From positions 3,185 to 67,184 of the forward strand of contig DASUHD010000060.1 in the NCBI GenBank assembly GCA_036273675.1: DNA of 64,000 nt, read 5' to 3'. The notes beneath the pieces were generated by a model. It saw only the letters and a list, made by a program, of their open reading frames with translations, had not been told where the DNA came from and searched no databases. Below, in pieces: positions 34,296-43,843 of the stretch; the stretch's first letter is position 1, and the number at the start of each line of letters is the position of its first letter. The translations under genes and the position numbers were made by a program. The DNA is from DAHUXT01 sp036273675 (GTDB lineage: Bacteria; Chloroflexota; Ktedonobacteria; Ktedonobacterales; JADMIN01).

Positions 34296-35363
34296 CTATC
34301 CCACCGTCGCCTCGCTCCGCAAGAGTGTTGCCACATCCACCACTGGCAGCGTCTGGGTATCTTCGTTCGCCAGTTCTTCGGCGGCGACCGCATCGTGCAG
34401 GTGCTCCAGCAAGAACCAGTTATAAGGGTCGGGCCGACAACTGGGATGGTTCTCGCGCGCTCTGGCCAGCGCCTCCTCGGCGGAAATCCCCTCCAGCAGC
34501 ATCAGCGCGGCGCAACAGACCGTCGAGGAGCGATTGACGCCCGCGTAGCAATGCACCAGCACCCGCTGCCCCGCGCGCAGCCGCCCGACGACCCAGCGCG
34601 CCTCCGCCAGCAGGTCACTCATGTCCATGCCAATAGACATCTCACCCTTGCGGGCGAAACGGTCATTCAGGTGGCGGCCAGCGTGCGCGACCCATGGGTT
34701 ATCCAACTCGCAGAGATTGAGGACGGCGTCAACATCCGGGCGGACAGCGGTCTGGTGGCGCAGACCGCCGATGAAGAGCCGGTAGCGATAGCGGCGGTTG
34801 CCGAGTGCAATGGTGATTGGGTCGCCGTTAAACCGATGCAACACCTTCTGGCGCTCAGGCACCAGGCCCACGGGATGGGGCGGCGTGTTGGACCAGCGCC
34901 GCAGAAACGTGACTGGTTGCGAGTCGCCAGTACGGTCTTCTACCACGAAATCGCTGGCTCGCAGCATACAATCAGCCGACTCCTGGGTAAAGATGAGGAC
35001 AATCTTGCCGAGGTCAGGCCCGCTCCAATGGAGCACGCCCATAATCGTGCGCACGCCATGCTCAGGAGGCACATGGTCGAGTTGTTCCAGAACCGGGCTG
35101 CGCTGAACCCACTCACTGCCAACAAAGCGGAGCGTTCGGGGATGGTATTCCGCCTCGACCCGCTCCTCCGGCCAGAGCGGCGTGCCACAGGGCTGTGGCG
35201 GCTTCACCAGCCGAAGCTCCTCGAAGTCGAAGAGGATGTCGATGGCGTTCTCGTCGCTGGTGGAGGGTTCTTCACGAATGGCGACCAGACGCGCGCCAAA
35301 GAGGATATCGTGGTAGGGGAAGGGGTGGTTCCGAATACGAATGCGTGAGGATTCTTTGCCCAT
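34296..35363 (-). CDS. Dual-specificity phosphatase with a novel N-terminal region
   Basis: 355 residues. The C-terminal half holds the cysteine-phosphatase P-loop VHCYAGVNRSSTVC (HCX5R) followed by ALARARENHPSC. The N-terminal ~190 residues (HDILFGARLVAIREE, LDHVPPEHGVRTIMG, VVEDRTGDSQPVTF) match no family I know and may bind a ligand. The ATG at 35363 follows AAAGGA. It may dephosphorylate targets of the Ser/Thr kinase 1.2 kb upstream; that is inference. Confidence 0.82.
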   Translation of the reverse strand: MGKESSRIRIRNHPFPYHDILFGARLVAIREEPSTSDENAIDILFDFEELRLVKPPQPCGTPLWPEERVEAEYHPRTLRFVGSEWVQRSPVLEQLDHVPPEHGVRTIMGVLHWSGPDLGKIVLIFTQESADCMLRASDFVVEDRTGDSQPVTFLRRWSNTPPHPVGLVPERQKVLHRFNGDPITIALGNRRYRYRLFIGGLRHQTAVRPDVDAVLNLCELDNPWVAHAGRHLNDRFARKGEMSIGMDMSDLLAEARWVVGRLRAGQRVLVHCYAGVNRSSTVCCAALMLLEGISAEEALARARENHPSCRPDPYNWFLLEHLHDAVAAEELANEDTQTLPVVDVATLLRSEATVG

Positions 35364-35544
35364 CAATCATTCATCCTTTGAGGTGTTGAGTGGTACCACC
35401 AGGCATGGTACGGAGCAGAGCGCGGACGGCGGAGCGGAGAGAGCGAACAGAGCGAACAGAGCAAGGCTCAGCAATGCTGGCAGAGCGCCACGCCACCTCG
35501 GCGGCTTCATGACTCACCGATGGACGCTAGCGCTCCGCCCCGAA

Positions 35545-36375
35545 TTATCGTTTGGCCTGGCGGCGGCGGCGCAGACGATCCGCCGAGCGCACCTGCTCAT
35601 ATTCCGAGTCGTGCGCAGCACTTGCGCTCTGTGCGCCGTTCGTCCCTTTGGCCGTGCTAGCGCTGGCGCTCTTGCCGCTATCACTGCCTTTGGCCGCTGC
35701 GACTGGCTTGGGCGCGGCTTTGGCAGTGGAAGTGGATTTCGCGCCATTTTTGCCACCCTTGGTTCCCTTGGCGCTCGCCTGCGCCTGGAGCTGCGCCTGC
35801 GTCTCGGCATAGCGACGCTGCGACCGCGTTTTATGGGGGCCAGTGGACGCGCCGGTCACCGTCTTATTCGACGTTGAGCCACCCGCGGTCTGCCGCTGGG
35901 CGCGCTGCTGCGCCTGGGCGCGTGCGCCGAAGAAATCGCGCGGGATGAGGTTGAAGCGAATCAGCAGGAACCAGAGGCCAATCACCGCGCCGCCATAGAG
36001 TAGCAAGAACGGCGTCACCCAGCCCAGCAGCGGGGTGTTGGGTGGCAGCAGATGGAGCGTTTCGAGCGGCGGCTTCTGTCCGGGTTGGGTCAGCCATCCA
36101 TCGACGATCAACAGGATATACATGATGAACTGCGAGGCGATGAACCAGATCAGGATGCCAAAGAACGACTTGAAGATCGTGCCGCCCGCGCGCTGCCGGG
36201 GCTTGCCGTTGGCGCTGGGCGCGGTGGTGAGCGGTGAACGCAGCCGTGACAGCCAGTTGCCCTTCGGGGCGGATGAGGTCGCCGGTGGTGTCGTGGATGC
36301 TGGCGCACTTGCGCGCTGCGTCCCCTTGGGCGGCGACTTTACCGCTGGTGGTGTCTGTTCTTTCGTCTGCGCCAT
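35545..36375 (-). CDS. Membrane protein with low-complexity ends
   Basis: About 276 residues. A Thr/Pro/Ser/Lys-rich N-terminus, two central membrane helices (FFGILIWFIASQFIMYILLIV and FLLLYGGAVIGLWFLLIRF) and a long Ala/Lys/Ser-rich C-terminal tail. The ATG at 36375 follows GGAGG by ten bases. No family recognised. Confidence 0.65.
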   Translation of the reverse strand: MAQTKEQTPPAVKSPPKGTQRASAPASTTPPATSSAPKGNWLSRLRSPLTTAPSANGKPRQRAGGTIFKSFFGILIWFIASQFIMYILLIVDGWLTQPGQKPPLETLHLLPPNTPLLGWVTPFLLLYGGAVIGLWFLLIRFNLIPRDFFGARAQAQQRAQRQTAGGSTSNKTVTGASTGPHKTRSQRRYAETQAQLQAQASAKGTKGGKNGAKSTSTAKAAPKPVAAAKGSDSGKSASASTAKGTNGAQSASAAHDSEYEQVRSADRLRRRRQAKR

Positions 36376-36582
36376 ACTGATCCTGCCTCCGCGCTGCCTG
36401 CGCCGCATTCCTGAATACGTGAGTGATACCAAAATATTCCAACCAGATTCACCATGCGTGTTGTCCTTCAATAACGACATTCACACGCACGCGGCCTTCA
36501 TCCCTCAGTATACACTACGTTGGCCGCGCGTTGGCGCCGCAACGATGGCCAGTTTGCCGCGTTTCCTCTCGCGGTCCCGCGC

Positions 36583-37629
36583 CTACCAGTCGTTGCGTTG
36601 ACGGCGGATCGGCGGCGCTCCGGTGTCTGGCGGCAAGGTGCGCAACGGGTTGTGCGCGGGGTTATGCGCCTGGTGATGTGGCGACTGATGTGGCGACTGA
36701 TGTGGCGACTGATGCGGCGGTCCCATCGTCGAGAGGCGCGGTGGCGCGGTGGGGGGTATGGGCTTGGCGGGGAGGGGCAGCGGCGCGGTCGAGATATGGG
36801 ACAGTTGCATCTGGAAGTTGCGCAAGTCGCGGTGCAGCTCGCCCGCGTCGTGGTAGCGGTATTCCAGGTCACGCGCCATCGCGCGCCCAATGATATGTTC
36901 CAGTTCGGGCGGCACCGACGCCACCAGCCGACTCGGCGGCTTCGCCGTCCCCGAAAGAATCGCGTCGCTCATCTCGGTGAGCGTCTGGCCGCGATAGGGA
37001 CGGTGACCGGTGAGCATCTCGTACATCGTGATGCCGAGCGCATAGACATCGGCGCGCCCATCCAGGGTATGCCCCAGCAGCTGTTCCGGCGCAACATAAT
37101 AGAGACTGCCCACAACGGTACCCGCCACGGTGATGCTGCGGGCGCCCTCGATGCGGGCCAGGCCGAAATCCAGCACTTTGACACGGCAGCGCTCGTTCAC
37201 CAGCAGGTTATCGGGCTTGATGTCGCGGTGAACGAGCCGCCCCTGGCGGTGGGCGTAGGCCAGCGCGTCGGCGGTCTGCATGGCGATCTCGACCACCGTT
37301 TCCAGCGGCAACCGCTGGCGCTCTTTGAGCATCTGGCCAGCCGTCGAGCCAGGGAAATACTCCATCACGAAGTAGATATGCTCACCGTGGCGCCCGGCGT
37401 CATAGACCCGCACGATATTCGGGTGATCGAGCGACGAGACGACGCGCGCCTCACGAATAAAGCGGGTAATGAACGAGACATCTGTGGCAAGCTCATCGAG
37501 CAGCACCTTGACCGCCACGGTGGCGCGCTTGGGAAGGTAGGTTGCCCGATAGACCGCCCCCATCGAGCCTGAGCCGAGCTCGGCATCCAGCACATAGTCG
37601 CCCAGTTGCTGTCCAACGAGTGAGCGCAA
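36583..37629 (-). CDS. Pkn-type Ser/Thr protein kinase without a membrane helix
   Basis: About 348 residues. Kinase motifs in order: GSGSMGAVYRA (Gly loop), VAVKVLL (Lys), VHRDIKPDNLL (catalytic), VLDFGLARIE, YVAPEQ and DVYALGITMYEMLTG. The C-terminus is a Pro/His/Ser/Gln tail encoded partly by a 12-bp tandem repeat. No transmembrane segment or PASTA domain follows. The TTG at 37629 is preferred because GGGGGA lies five bases upstream; TTG at 37656 has none. Confidence 0.88.
   Translation of the reverse strand: MRSLVGQQLGDYVLDAELGSGSMGAVYRATYLPKRATVAVKVLLDELATDVSFITRFIREARVVSSLDHPNIVRVYDAGRHGEHIYFVMEYFPGSTAGQMLKERQRLPLETVVEIAMQTADALAYAHRQGRLVHRDIKPDNLLVNERCRVKVLDFGLARIEGARSITVAGTVVGSLYYVAPEQLLGHTLDGRADVYALGITMYEMLTGHRPYRGQTLTEMSDAILSGTAKPPSRLVASVPPELEHIIGRAMARDLEYRYHDAGELHRDLRNFQMQLSHISTAPLPLPAKPIPPTAPPRLSTMGPPHQSPHQSPHQSPHHQAHNPAHNPLRTLPPDTGAPPIRRQRNDW
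36675..36710. repeat. 12-bp tandem repeat in the kinase gene
   Basis: GATGTGGCGACT occurs three times in tandem, encoding the His-Gln-Ser-Pro repeat of the kinase tail. Confidence 0.9.
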
Positions 37630-37740
37630 GGTGATCCCCCTGACCGTGGCCGCCAAACATCGTCGTTCTGGCTATTCTGGTGACTTTGACGAGGGAATGC
37701 GGCGTCAGTCACCCGCGCACGCTTGCAATGTACGAAAGGC

Positions 37741-38685
37741 CTATTTGCTGGCGGGCTTTGGCGGCGCGTAGCCATCCGCTTCGCCCTCAGCCTGACCATC
37801 GGCGGGCGACTTCCCCTGGCCGGAAGCGTCAGACACGGCGGTCTGAGTATCCTCGGCGCGGAGCGTGGCGATGACCTCGGCGCTCATTTTGGCGCTCTGG
37901 CCCGCCCCTGGGAACGTCCGCTCGCGCACCTCGGCGACGTACGCCTGAGCCGCCTCGCGCATGGCCGCGCCCAGCTCCGCGAAACGGCGGGTATGGCGCG
38001 GCGTGAAATCCGGGAATAGCCCCATGATGTCATGCACCACCTGCACCTCGCCGTCGCAATACGGACCCGCGCCGATACCGATGGTGGGAATGCTGGTGCG
38101 CTCCGACACCAGCCGCGCCAGCTCCGCCGGGACCAGCTCCAGCACGACGGCGAATGCGCCCGCCTCTTCCAACGCCAACACATCGTCCAGCAAGAGACGC
38201 GCCGCCCGTTCGGTCTTGCCCTGCACCTTGAAGCCGCCAGTGACGTTGACCGACTGTGGCGTGAGGCCAACGTGACCCATGACGGGGATGCCCGCCTCGG
38301 TCAGCGCCCGCACGCTGGCGGCCACGCGACGTCCGCCCTCCAGTTTGACGGCCTGGGGCGCGGCTTCTTTCATAATGCGAATGGCCGCGCGCATCGTCTC
38401 TTCGGTCGAGACCTGGAATGAACCGAACGGGAGATCGCCCACGATGAGCGCGTGTTCGGTCCCGCGTACGACCGCCTGCGTATGGCGAATGATGTCATCG
38501 ACCGTGACGGGGAGCGTCGTCGGATGGCCAAGCACCACCATGCCCATGCTGTCGCCGACCAACAGGATGTGCAGCCCGGCGGAATCCAGAATCTGCGCGG
38601 TGGGATAGTCGTAAGCCGTCAACATGGCGATGCGCTCACCACGTGTCTTCATTTCGCGAAGTTGATCGGGTGTGACGCGCGACAT
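37741..38685 (-). CDS. panB: 3-methyl-2-oxobutanoate hydroxymethyltransferase
   Basis: 314 residues; first step of pantothenate synthesis, adding a hydroxymethyl group from methylene-THF to ketoisovalerate. MLTAYDYPTAQILDSAGL, VGDSMGMVVLGHPTTLPVT, GDLPFGSF, VMGHVGLTPQSVN and ELVPAELARL are characteristic. A ~50-residue polar tail extends past the usual end. The ATG at 38685 follows GGAGGG. No panC or panD is visible nearby. Confidence 0.96.
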   Translation of the reverse strand: MSRVTPDQLREMKTRGERIAMLTAYDYPTAQILDSAGLHILLVGDSMGMVVLGHPTTLPVTVDDIIRHTQAVVRGTEHALIVGDLPFGSFQVSTEETMRAAIRIMKEAAPQAVKLEGGRRVAASVRALTEAGIPVMGHVGLTPQSVNVTGGFKVQGKTERAARLLLDDVLALEEAGAFAVVLELVPAELARLVSERTSIPTIGIGAGPYCDGEVQVVHDIMGLFPDFTPRHTRRFAELGAAMREAAQAYVAEVRERTFPGAGQSAKMSAEVIATLRAEDTQTAVSDASGQGKSPADGQAEGEADGYAPPKPASK

Positions 38686-38845
38686 GGAAATCCCTCCAAT
38701 TGTTTGCGGCTTGCCTGGTGAACGTCTTTTCTGGGGACGCCAGCGCACCCTGATTGTATCGCACAGCATCCGGTTATGCGCGGGCGAATTGCCGCCAATT
38801 TCGCTTCTTCGTCTCGCTCACGTTTGGGTCACAACCAGACACCTG

Positions 38846-38875
38846 TTGACGCATACAGTTAGGCCATGCTAATAT
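38846..38875 (+). promoter_or_regulatory. Promoter of the FTR1 gene with a possible iron box
   Basis: TTGACG, 18 bp, TAATAT, about 125 bp before the start. TTAGGCCATGCTAA lies across the spacer and -10; its TTAG/CTAA arms resemble half of a DtxR/IdeR box. The box assignment is tentative. Confidence 0.45.
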
Positions 38876-38999
38876 CCGAGTAGATAACTCAGATTTAGCC
38901 TCGCACTTTCTCCGAGACACATGGGTGCATGGCGCATTCATGCGGTGCGGCGATACGGTGATACAGCGATAGACGGCGAGCCTTAGAAAAGAGTGTAGC

Positions 39000-39854
39000 G
39001 TGGTCACAACGTTTGTGCTATTCCTGCGCGAGGGTCTGGAAGCCGCTCTGGTGATTGGCATGTTGCTGGCGGCGCTTCGCCAGATGGGACAGACATCGCA
39101 GATGCGCGCGGTATGGGCAGGGGCGGCGCTGGCGATTGTGGCCGCGCTCGGCGGCGGTATCGCGGTCTACGCCACCATCCACGAATACGAGGACACCACA
39201 TTTGCAGCAGTCTTTGAGGCCATTACGTTTCTGGTCGCGGTGGTCCTACTGACCTCGGTGACCTTCTGGATGCAGCGCCACAGCCGAACTCTGAAGGGTG
39301 AGATCACCGCGAAGGCGGGCGCGGCGGGGTCGGGGCTGGCGCTTGGTCTGCTTGCCTTCACCACCGTGGGCCGCGAGGCGATCGAGACGGCAGTCTTCAC
39401 GCTGGCCACCGCCTTCCAGGGCGACGCAGCGCTCGTGGTGCTGGGCGCGCTGCTGGGGCTGCTGGCGGCCATCGGCCTCTGCGTGCTGATCTATCGTCTC
39501 GGCTATCGTCTCGACTTTCGCATTTTCTTCCGCGTGATGGGCATCGTGCTGATCTTCTTCGCGGCTGGCCTGCTGGGCAGCGCCGTCGGCCAGATGCAGA
39601 CGCTGGGCTGGCTGCCATTCGGGACGGCGCACCTCTGGGATCTGCGGGCGGTCCTGAGCGACGAGAGCACGGTTGGCGGGCTGCTGCACGGTCTGCTGGG
39701 CTACAGCGACAATCCGACAGTGCTCCAGGCCATCGCCTATACCCTCTACCTGGTGGTCGCGGGCGGCCTCTTCTGGCGCGAGACGCGCAAACACGCGCCC
39801 ATCGCGCAACCCGCCAGCAGCGCAGCAACGACCGTTTCGAGCACCGCTCAATAA
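39000..39854 (+). CDS. FTR1 family iron permease
   Basis: 284 residues, seven hydrophobic helices. Both REXXE iron motifs are visible: FLREGLEAALVIGM near the N-terminus and TVGREAIETAVFTL in the middle. It imports ferric iron, usually with a partner oxidase or EfeO-like protein; none is adjacent. The start is GTG. A terminator follows. Confidence 0.93.
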   Translation: MVTTFVLFLREGLEAALVIGMLLAALRQMGQTSQMRAVWAGAALAIVAALGGGIAVYATIHEYEDTTFAAVFEAITFLVAVVLLTSVTFWMQRHSRTLKGEITAKAGAAGSGLALGLLAFTTVGREAIETAVFTLATAFQGDAALVVLGALLGLLAAIGLCVLIYRLGYRLDFRIFFRVMGIVLIFFAAGLLGSAVGQMQTLGWLPFGTAHLWDLRAVLSDESTVGGLLHGLLGYSDNPTVLQAIAYTLYLVVAGGLFWRETRKHAPIAQPASSAATTVSSTAQ

Positions 39855-39892
39855 CGACCGCATCCATACATACGCCATCTGTACCTGATATA

Positions 39893-39929
39893 CCCAGCCA
39901 CGAGGGCTTGTGGCTGGGCGCCTGTTTTT
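39893..39929 (+). terminator. Intrinsic terminator of the FTR1 gene
   Basis: CCCAGCCAC/GTGGCTGGG perfect 9-bp stem, then CGCCTGTTTTT, 39 bp after the stop. Confidence 0.8.
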
Positions 39930-40034
39930 CTGAGTTGTGGCGTATTCTAGTCGATACACAGAGGCGAATGTATACTCATAGCGAAAACCGCTGACGTTCG
40001 CTGGAAGACGTAAGAAGGCACACAAAGGCAGGGA

Positions 40035-40724
40035 ATGACAATGCGCGCACTCCACACAGGCGTCCCGCTCCCATCCCCGCGCGCCGCCCTCGTTCGCGCC
40101 GGCATAGCAATTGAAGTGGTGACGGTTGCCTGGATGCTACTTGAGGCGGCGATTGCCATCGGCGCTGGCCTGATCGCCAGGAGCGTGCTGCTCACCGCGT
40201 TCGGCCTTGATAGCGTGATCGAACTGGTGACAGGAGGCGTTCTGCTGTGGCGGCTGGTCACTGAGGCGCGGGGCAGCGCGCTGGATCGCGTCGAGCGTGC
40301 AGAGGGGCGGGCCGCATGGGTCGCAGGTGTCGCGCTGATTCTGCTGTGCGCCTATATTGTGGCGACCTCGGCGCTTAGTTTGCTGCTGCACGCTCATGCT
40401 GAGTCTTCGCCTGTTGGGATTGGGCTGGCGTTGGTGGCCGTCATCGGCATGCCACTGCTCGCATGGCGCAAGCGTATCATCGCCGCCAGACTGGGAAGCG
40501 CCGCGTTGCGTGGCGACGCCGCCTGCTCCATCACTTGTGCATATATGGCAGGCGCGCTATTCCTTGGATTGCTGCTCAACGCTGCCTTCGGGTGGTGGTG
40601 GGCAGATAGTCTCGCCGCGCTGGCATTGCTCTACTGGTTGATTCCGGAAGTGCGTGAGGCTATCGAGGGGGCGCGAGCTGGGCGCGCCTCCTGTACGTGT
40701 GGCGAAGACGACTGCGAGGGGTAG
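40035..40724 (+). CDS. CDF-like cation transporter membrane domain
   Basis: 229 residues with about six helices. SVLLTAFGLDSVIELVTGGVLLW and LRGDAACSITCAYMA resemble the conserved cation-efflux membrane segments, with the Asp positions kept. There is no cytoplasmic CDF domain, and a Cys-rich end (SCTCGEDDCEG) could bind metal. Metal efflux is likely, ion unknown. The neighbouring iron permease supports a metal context. Confidence 0.75.
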   Translation: MTMRALHTGVPLPSPRAALVRAGIAIEVVTVAWMLLEAAIAIGAGLIARSVLLTAFGLDSVIELVTGGVLLWRLVTEARGSALDRVERAEGRAAWVAGVALILLCAYIVATSALSLLLHAHAESSPVGIGLALVAVIGMPLLAWRKRIIAARLGSAALRGDAACSITCAYMAGALFLGLLLNAAFGWWWADSLAALALLYWLIPEVREAIEGARAGRASCTCGEDDCEG

Positions 40725-40763
40725 ATGCCTCCATGCACCATCCCTGGCCTGTGTACTCGCCTG

Positions 40764-41684
40764 CTATTCCTTCACATCGCGGCGGGCGGTCAGCACGATG
40801 GCAATGACGGCAAACGCTATCGCGAAGAGCGCCGTCACCAGCAGGGTATGCCCGCCATCTACCGGAACCAGCGGGGTGCTGAAGCTGAAGTTTGTCGCTG
40901 GTGATGCGCGCTGCGGCAGAATGATCGCTGGCATCGCGTTGAGATTGAGGCCCAGGAAATTGCCAGAGAGCAGGTACCAGAAGTCAGAATTGGTCAGTCG
41001 CTGGCCCAGCACTAGAAAGATGATCGAGAAGTTCTCGGCGGGGTACCAGAGCATCGCCACGCTCAGGCCGATAATCAGCGAGCGCCCGACCACCGTCACC
41101 GCCGTCGCCATCAGGATCGTGACGCCCAGGCTGAGGAGCGCCAGTAGCACATACGTCCCGGCGTCCGACCAGAACGCGCTGTCCGCCGATTTGAACAGAT
41201 CCATATTGCCCGCGTTGACGAGCGAGAGCATTGCCGCCAGCAACAGGTCGAGCAGCAGCGTCGCAATCACCATGCCCAGCGCGATGATGGTGAGCGCGGT
41301 GAGCTTGCCAAAAAGCAGTTGCAACCGTCCCACGCCGCGCCCAAGCAGCACGCGGATCGTTCCGCCGGAGTACTCCATGCCGATCAGTCGCGCCGTCACA
41401 ATAATCATGAATGCGCCGCCAAACACCTTGAGTATCAGCATATCGGTACCGAGTGTTTTATAGATCGCCCATGTGGGACTTTGCTCCATGCCTTCCTTGA
41501 AGTTGCTTGACAGTTCGACGAGATAGGGCAGGCAAATCGCTCCAAGCAGCAGCACGGCAAGAACCCAGGTACTAATCTGGCGCGAGACCTTAAAGAGTTC
41601 GCCGCGCACGATACCGGGAAAGCTGGGCCGCGCCGAGTAGACCTGCGTCGAGGTTGGCGCGGGAACAGAAACAGCGGTACTCAT
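40764..41684 (-). CDS. ABC-2 type permease, copy 2
   Basis: 306 residues. A short Pro/Thr-rich lead and VRGELFKVSRQISTWVLAVL are followed by about six membrane helices, with the conserved ILMATAVTVVGRSL. It is nearly colinear with the upstream permease (41794), including long stretches of identical DNA, so it arose by tandem duplication. With the ATPase at 42720 it forms a three-gene exporter of LanFEG layout. The ATG follows GGAGG. Confidence 0.88.
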   Translation of the reverse strand: MSTAVSVPAPTSTQVYSARPSFPGIVRGELFKVSRQISTWVLAVLLLGAICLPYLVELSSNFKEGMEQSPTWAIYKTLGTDMLILKVFGGAFMIIVTARLIGMEYSGGTIRVLLGRGVGRLQLLFGKLTALTIIALGMVIATLLLDLLLAAMLSLVNAGNMDLFKSADSAFWSDAGTYVLLALLSLGVTILMATAVTVVGRSLIIGLSVAMLWYPAENFSIIFLVLGQRLTNSDFWYLLSGNFLGLNLNAMPAIILPQRASPATNFSFSTPLVPVDGGHTLLVTALFAIAFAVIAIVLTARRDVKE

Positions 41685-41731
41685 CAATCCTCCCGAGACT
41701 ACGAAAAATCTTGAAGTGTGGCGGCTGCCCC

Positions 41732-41765
41732 CTCCCCTAGTCCCTCCCCCAGAGGGAGAGGGGAG
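41732..41765. repeat. C-rich interspersed hairpin, copy 2
   Basis: CTCCCC and GGGGAG enclose an inner CCCTC/GAGGG. It lies between the two permease genes; sequence and flanks match the hairpin at 16054. Confidence 0.5.
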
Positions 41766-41793
41766 CAAGAGCCGCCTTCAGTGACGCTGGCTT

Positions 41794-42723
41794 CTACTCC
41801 TTCACATCGCGGCGGGCAGTCAGCACAATCGCGACGACCGCGAAGACGATGGCCCAGAGCGCCGTCACCAGCAGCGTGTGGCCGCCATCCACCGGTACCA
41901 GCGGCGTCTGGAAGTTGATAGACGCCGCCAGCGCGGCCCGTGGTGGCAGAATGGCCGCCGCCATCGCGTTGAGGTTCAGTCCCAGGAAATCGCCGGAGAG
42001 CAGCGTCCAGAAGTTACTGTTCGTCAGTCGGAAGCCCAGGAAGAGGAACAGCACAGAGATGTTCTCAGCGGGGTACCAGAGCAACGAGACAGCAACCCCG
42101 AAGGCCAGCGAGCGCCCGACCACCGTCACCGCCGTCGCCATCAGGATTGTGACGCCCAGGCTGAGGAGCGCCAGTAGCAGATATGTCCCGGCATCCGACC
42201 AGAAGACGCTGGTCGCCGATTTGAAGAGGTCCAGATTGCCGACCGTGGCCAATAGCAGAACGACCGTCAACAGCAGATCGAGCAGCAGCGTCACGGCGAC
42301 GATGCCCAGCGCGATGAGCGCAAGCGCGGTCAGCTTGCCGAAAAGCAACTGGAGCCGCCCGACCCCGCGTGAGAGCAGCACGCGAATCGTTCCGCCGGAA
42401 TACTCCATGCCGATCAGCCGCGCCGTCACGATGATGATGAGGGCGCCGCCGAACACCTTGAGTATCACCATGTCCACGCCGAGGACACTGTAGAGTGCAC
42501 TCATCGGGTCGTCGCGCACCTCGGTCTTGATGCGCCCACTTCCCAGCAGGACGAGGTAGGGCAGACAAATAGCGCCAAGGTAGAGCACGGCAAGCACCCA
42601 GGTGCTGATTTGGCGCGAGACTTTGAAGACTTCGCCGCGCACGATGCCGACAAAACTGGGCCGTGCGCTATGCAACCGCGTTGCGGCGGGCGCGGATGGG
42701 GTTATAGCAACTGCGTTACTCAT
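41794..42723 (-). CDS. ABC-2 type permease, copy 1
   Basis: 309 residues, six helices; VRGEVFKVSRQISTWVLAVL and IGMEYSGGTIRVLLSRGVGR are shared with copy 2. The start overlaps the ATPase stop by 4 bp (ATGA), so the two are translationally coupled. Probably one half of a heterodimeric membrane component. Confidence 0.9.
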   Translation of the reverse strand: MSNAVAITPSAPAATRLHSARPSFVGIVRGEVFKVSRQISTWVLAVLYLGAICLPYLVLLGSGRIKTEVRDDPMSALYSVLGVDMVILKVFGGALIIIVTARLIGMEYSGGTIRVLLSRGVGRLQLLFGKLTALALIALGIVAVTLLLDLLLTVVLLLATVGNLDLFKSATSVFWSDAGTYLLLALLSLGVTILMATAVTVVGRSLAFGVAVSLLWYPAENISVLFLFLGFRLTNSNFWTLLSGDFLGLNLNAMAAAILPPRAALAASINFQTPLVPVDGGHTLLVTALWAIVFAVVAIVLTARRDVKE

Positions 42724-43694
42724 TGCGCGTCTCCTGAATTGGAGTTGGTGAGGCGCAGGAAGATTTGCTCCAGATCTTGCGCCTGCGGGGCTAGTGTTTC
42801 TGGCGCGAAGCCAGCGTGAATCAGGAAGAGGTTGAGATCGCGTCCATGGCCATCTGGCGCGGCGGTAATCAGCATGCCCTGCTCATCCAGCCGGGCATCG
42901 TGGCCCCACGGCTGCGCGCGCACCAGCGCCAGCGCCTCGCGCGCGTGGGCAGGTTCCAACTGCACCGCGAACTCGCCATGCCCTTTGACCAGCTCCTCAA
43001 TCGTCGTCTCGGTCACGAGCCGTCCCTGGTCGAGGATGGCGACGCGCGTGCATATCTGGCGCACCTCGGTGAGCACGTGACTGGAGATGAAGATGGTCTT
43101 GCCAGCGGCAGCCAGCGTACGCAGCAGATCGCGCATCTCGACGATGCCCGCCGGGTCGAGGCCGTTGGCCGGCTCGTCCAGCACCAGTACGTCTGGGTCT
43201 TGCAGCAGCGCCATCGCCACGCCGAGGCGCTGCTTCATGCCCAGCGAGTACGTCTTGACCTTATCGCGCTCGCGGCCCTTCAGCCGCACCAATTCGAGCA
43301 CCTCGTCGATGCGCGACTCTGGCACACCACCCAGCACCGAGCCGACCGCGCGCAGGTTGTCGCGCCCGGACATATAGAGGTAGAGCGCCGGAGTCTCGAC
43401 CAGCGCGCCCACCCGTGGCAGCACCTCCGCGCTATCGGTGGCGATATCGTGGCCGAGGATTTCGACGCTGCCGCTGGTGGGCGTAATCAGGTGGAGCATC
43501 ATGCGGATGGTGGTGGTCTTGCCCGCGCCATTCGGCCCCAGGAAGCCGAAGATGTCGCCGCGATAGACCTCCAGGTTGAGTGTGTTGACGGCCAGCCGTT
43601 CGCCATACTGCTTGGTCAGGCCGTGCGTGCGGATCGCGACCTCGCCGCTGGCGCCTGTCGCTCGTGGGGTTGTTGCGCTCATGGTATTGACCAT
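42720..43694 (-). CDS. ABC transporter ATPase
   Basis: About 324 residues. Walker A is GPNGAGKTTTIRMML, the signature is YSLGMKQRLGVAMA and Walker B is VLVLDEPANGLDP; the His switch is in FISSHVLTEV. A C-terminal regulatory region follows, as in the BcrA/CcmA-type drug exporters. The ATG at 43694 follows GGAAAGG. The upstream region holds a four-repeat response-regulator-type box (43802). Confidence 0.95.
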   Translation of the reverse strand: MVNTMSATTPRATGASGEVAIRTHGLTKQYGERLAVNTLNLEVYRGDIFGFLGPNGAGKTTTIRMMLHLITPTSGSVEILGHDIATDSAEVLPRVGALVETPALYLYMSGRDNLRAVGSVLGGVPESRIDEVLELVRLKGRERDKVKTYSLGMKQRLGVAMALLQDPDVLVLDEPANGLDPAGIVEMRDLLRTLAAAGKTIFISSHVLTEVRQICTRVAILDQGRLVTETTIEELVKGHGEFAVQLEPAHAREALALVRAQPWGHDARLDEQGMLITAAPDGHGRDLNLFLIHAGFAPETLAPQAQDLEQIFLRLTNSNSGDAQ

Positions 43695-43801
43695 CGAGTC
43701 ATGCCTTTCCAGTGTTTTCGTGGTGTGTGACGTTGTGACAACGTTCGCGTCGTGCGAGTGCGTCGTGGGTTCTTTCTCGCGCACCTCTATGATAACGGGC
43801 A

Positions 43802-43843
43802 GTTGTCACGACCGTATCGCGCGCCTGTCGCAACTTTGTCGCA
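43802..43843. promoter_or_regulatory. Four-repeat OmpR/PhoB-type box upstream of the ABC operon
   Basis: Four cores (TCAC, TCGC, TCGC, TCGC) spaced exactly 11 bp apart, the last two within TGTCGCAACTTTGTCGCA. A TATCAT -10-like hexamer (43789-43794, minus strand) would put the box over the -35, as in PhoB-type activation. A colinear copy lies at 44635. Confidence 0.6.

Noticed and set aside
40764..42723. Mobile-element duplication of the permease
   Set aside because: No terminal repeats or transposase; simple tandem gene duplication explains it.
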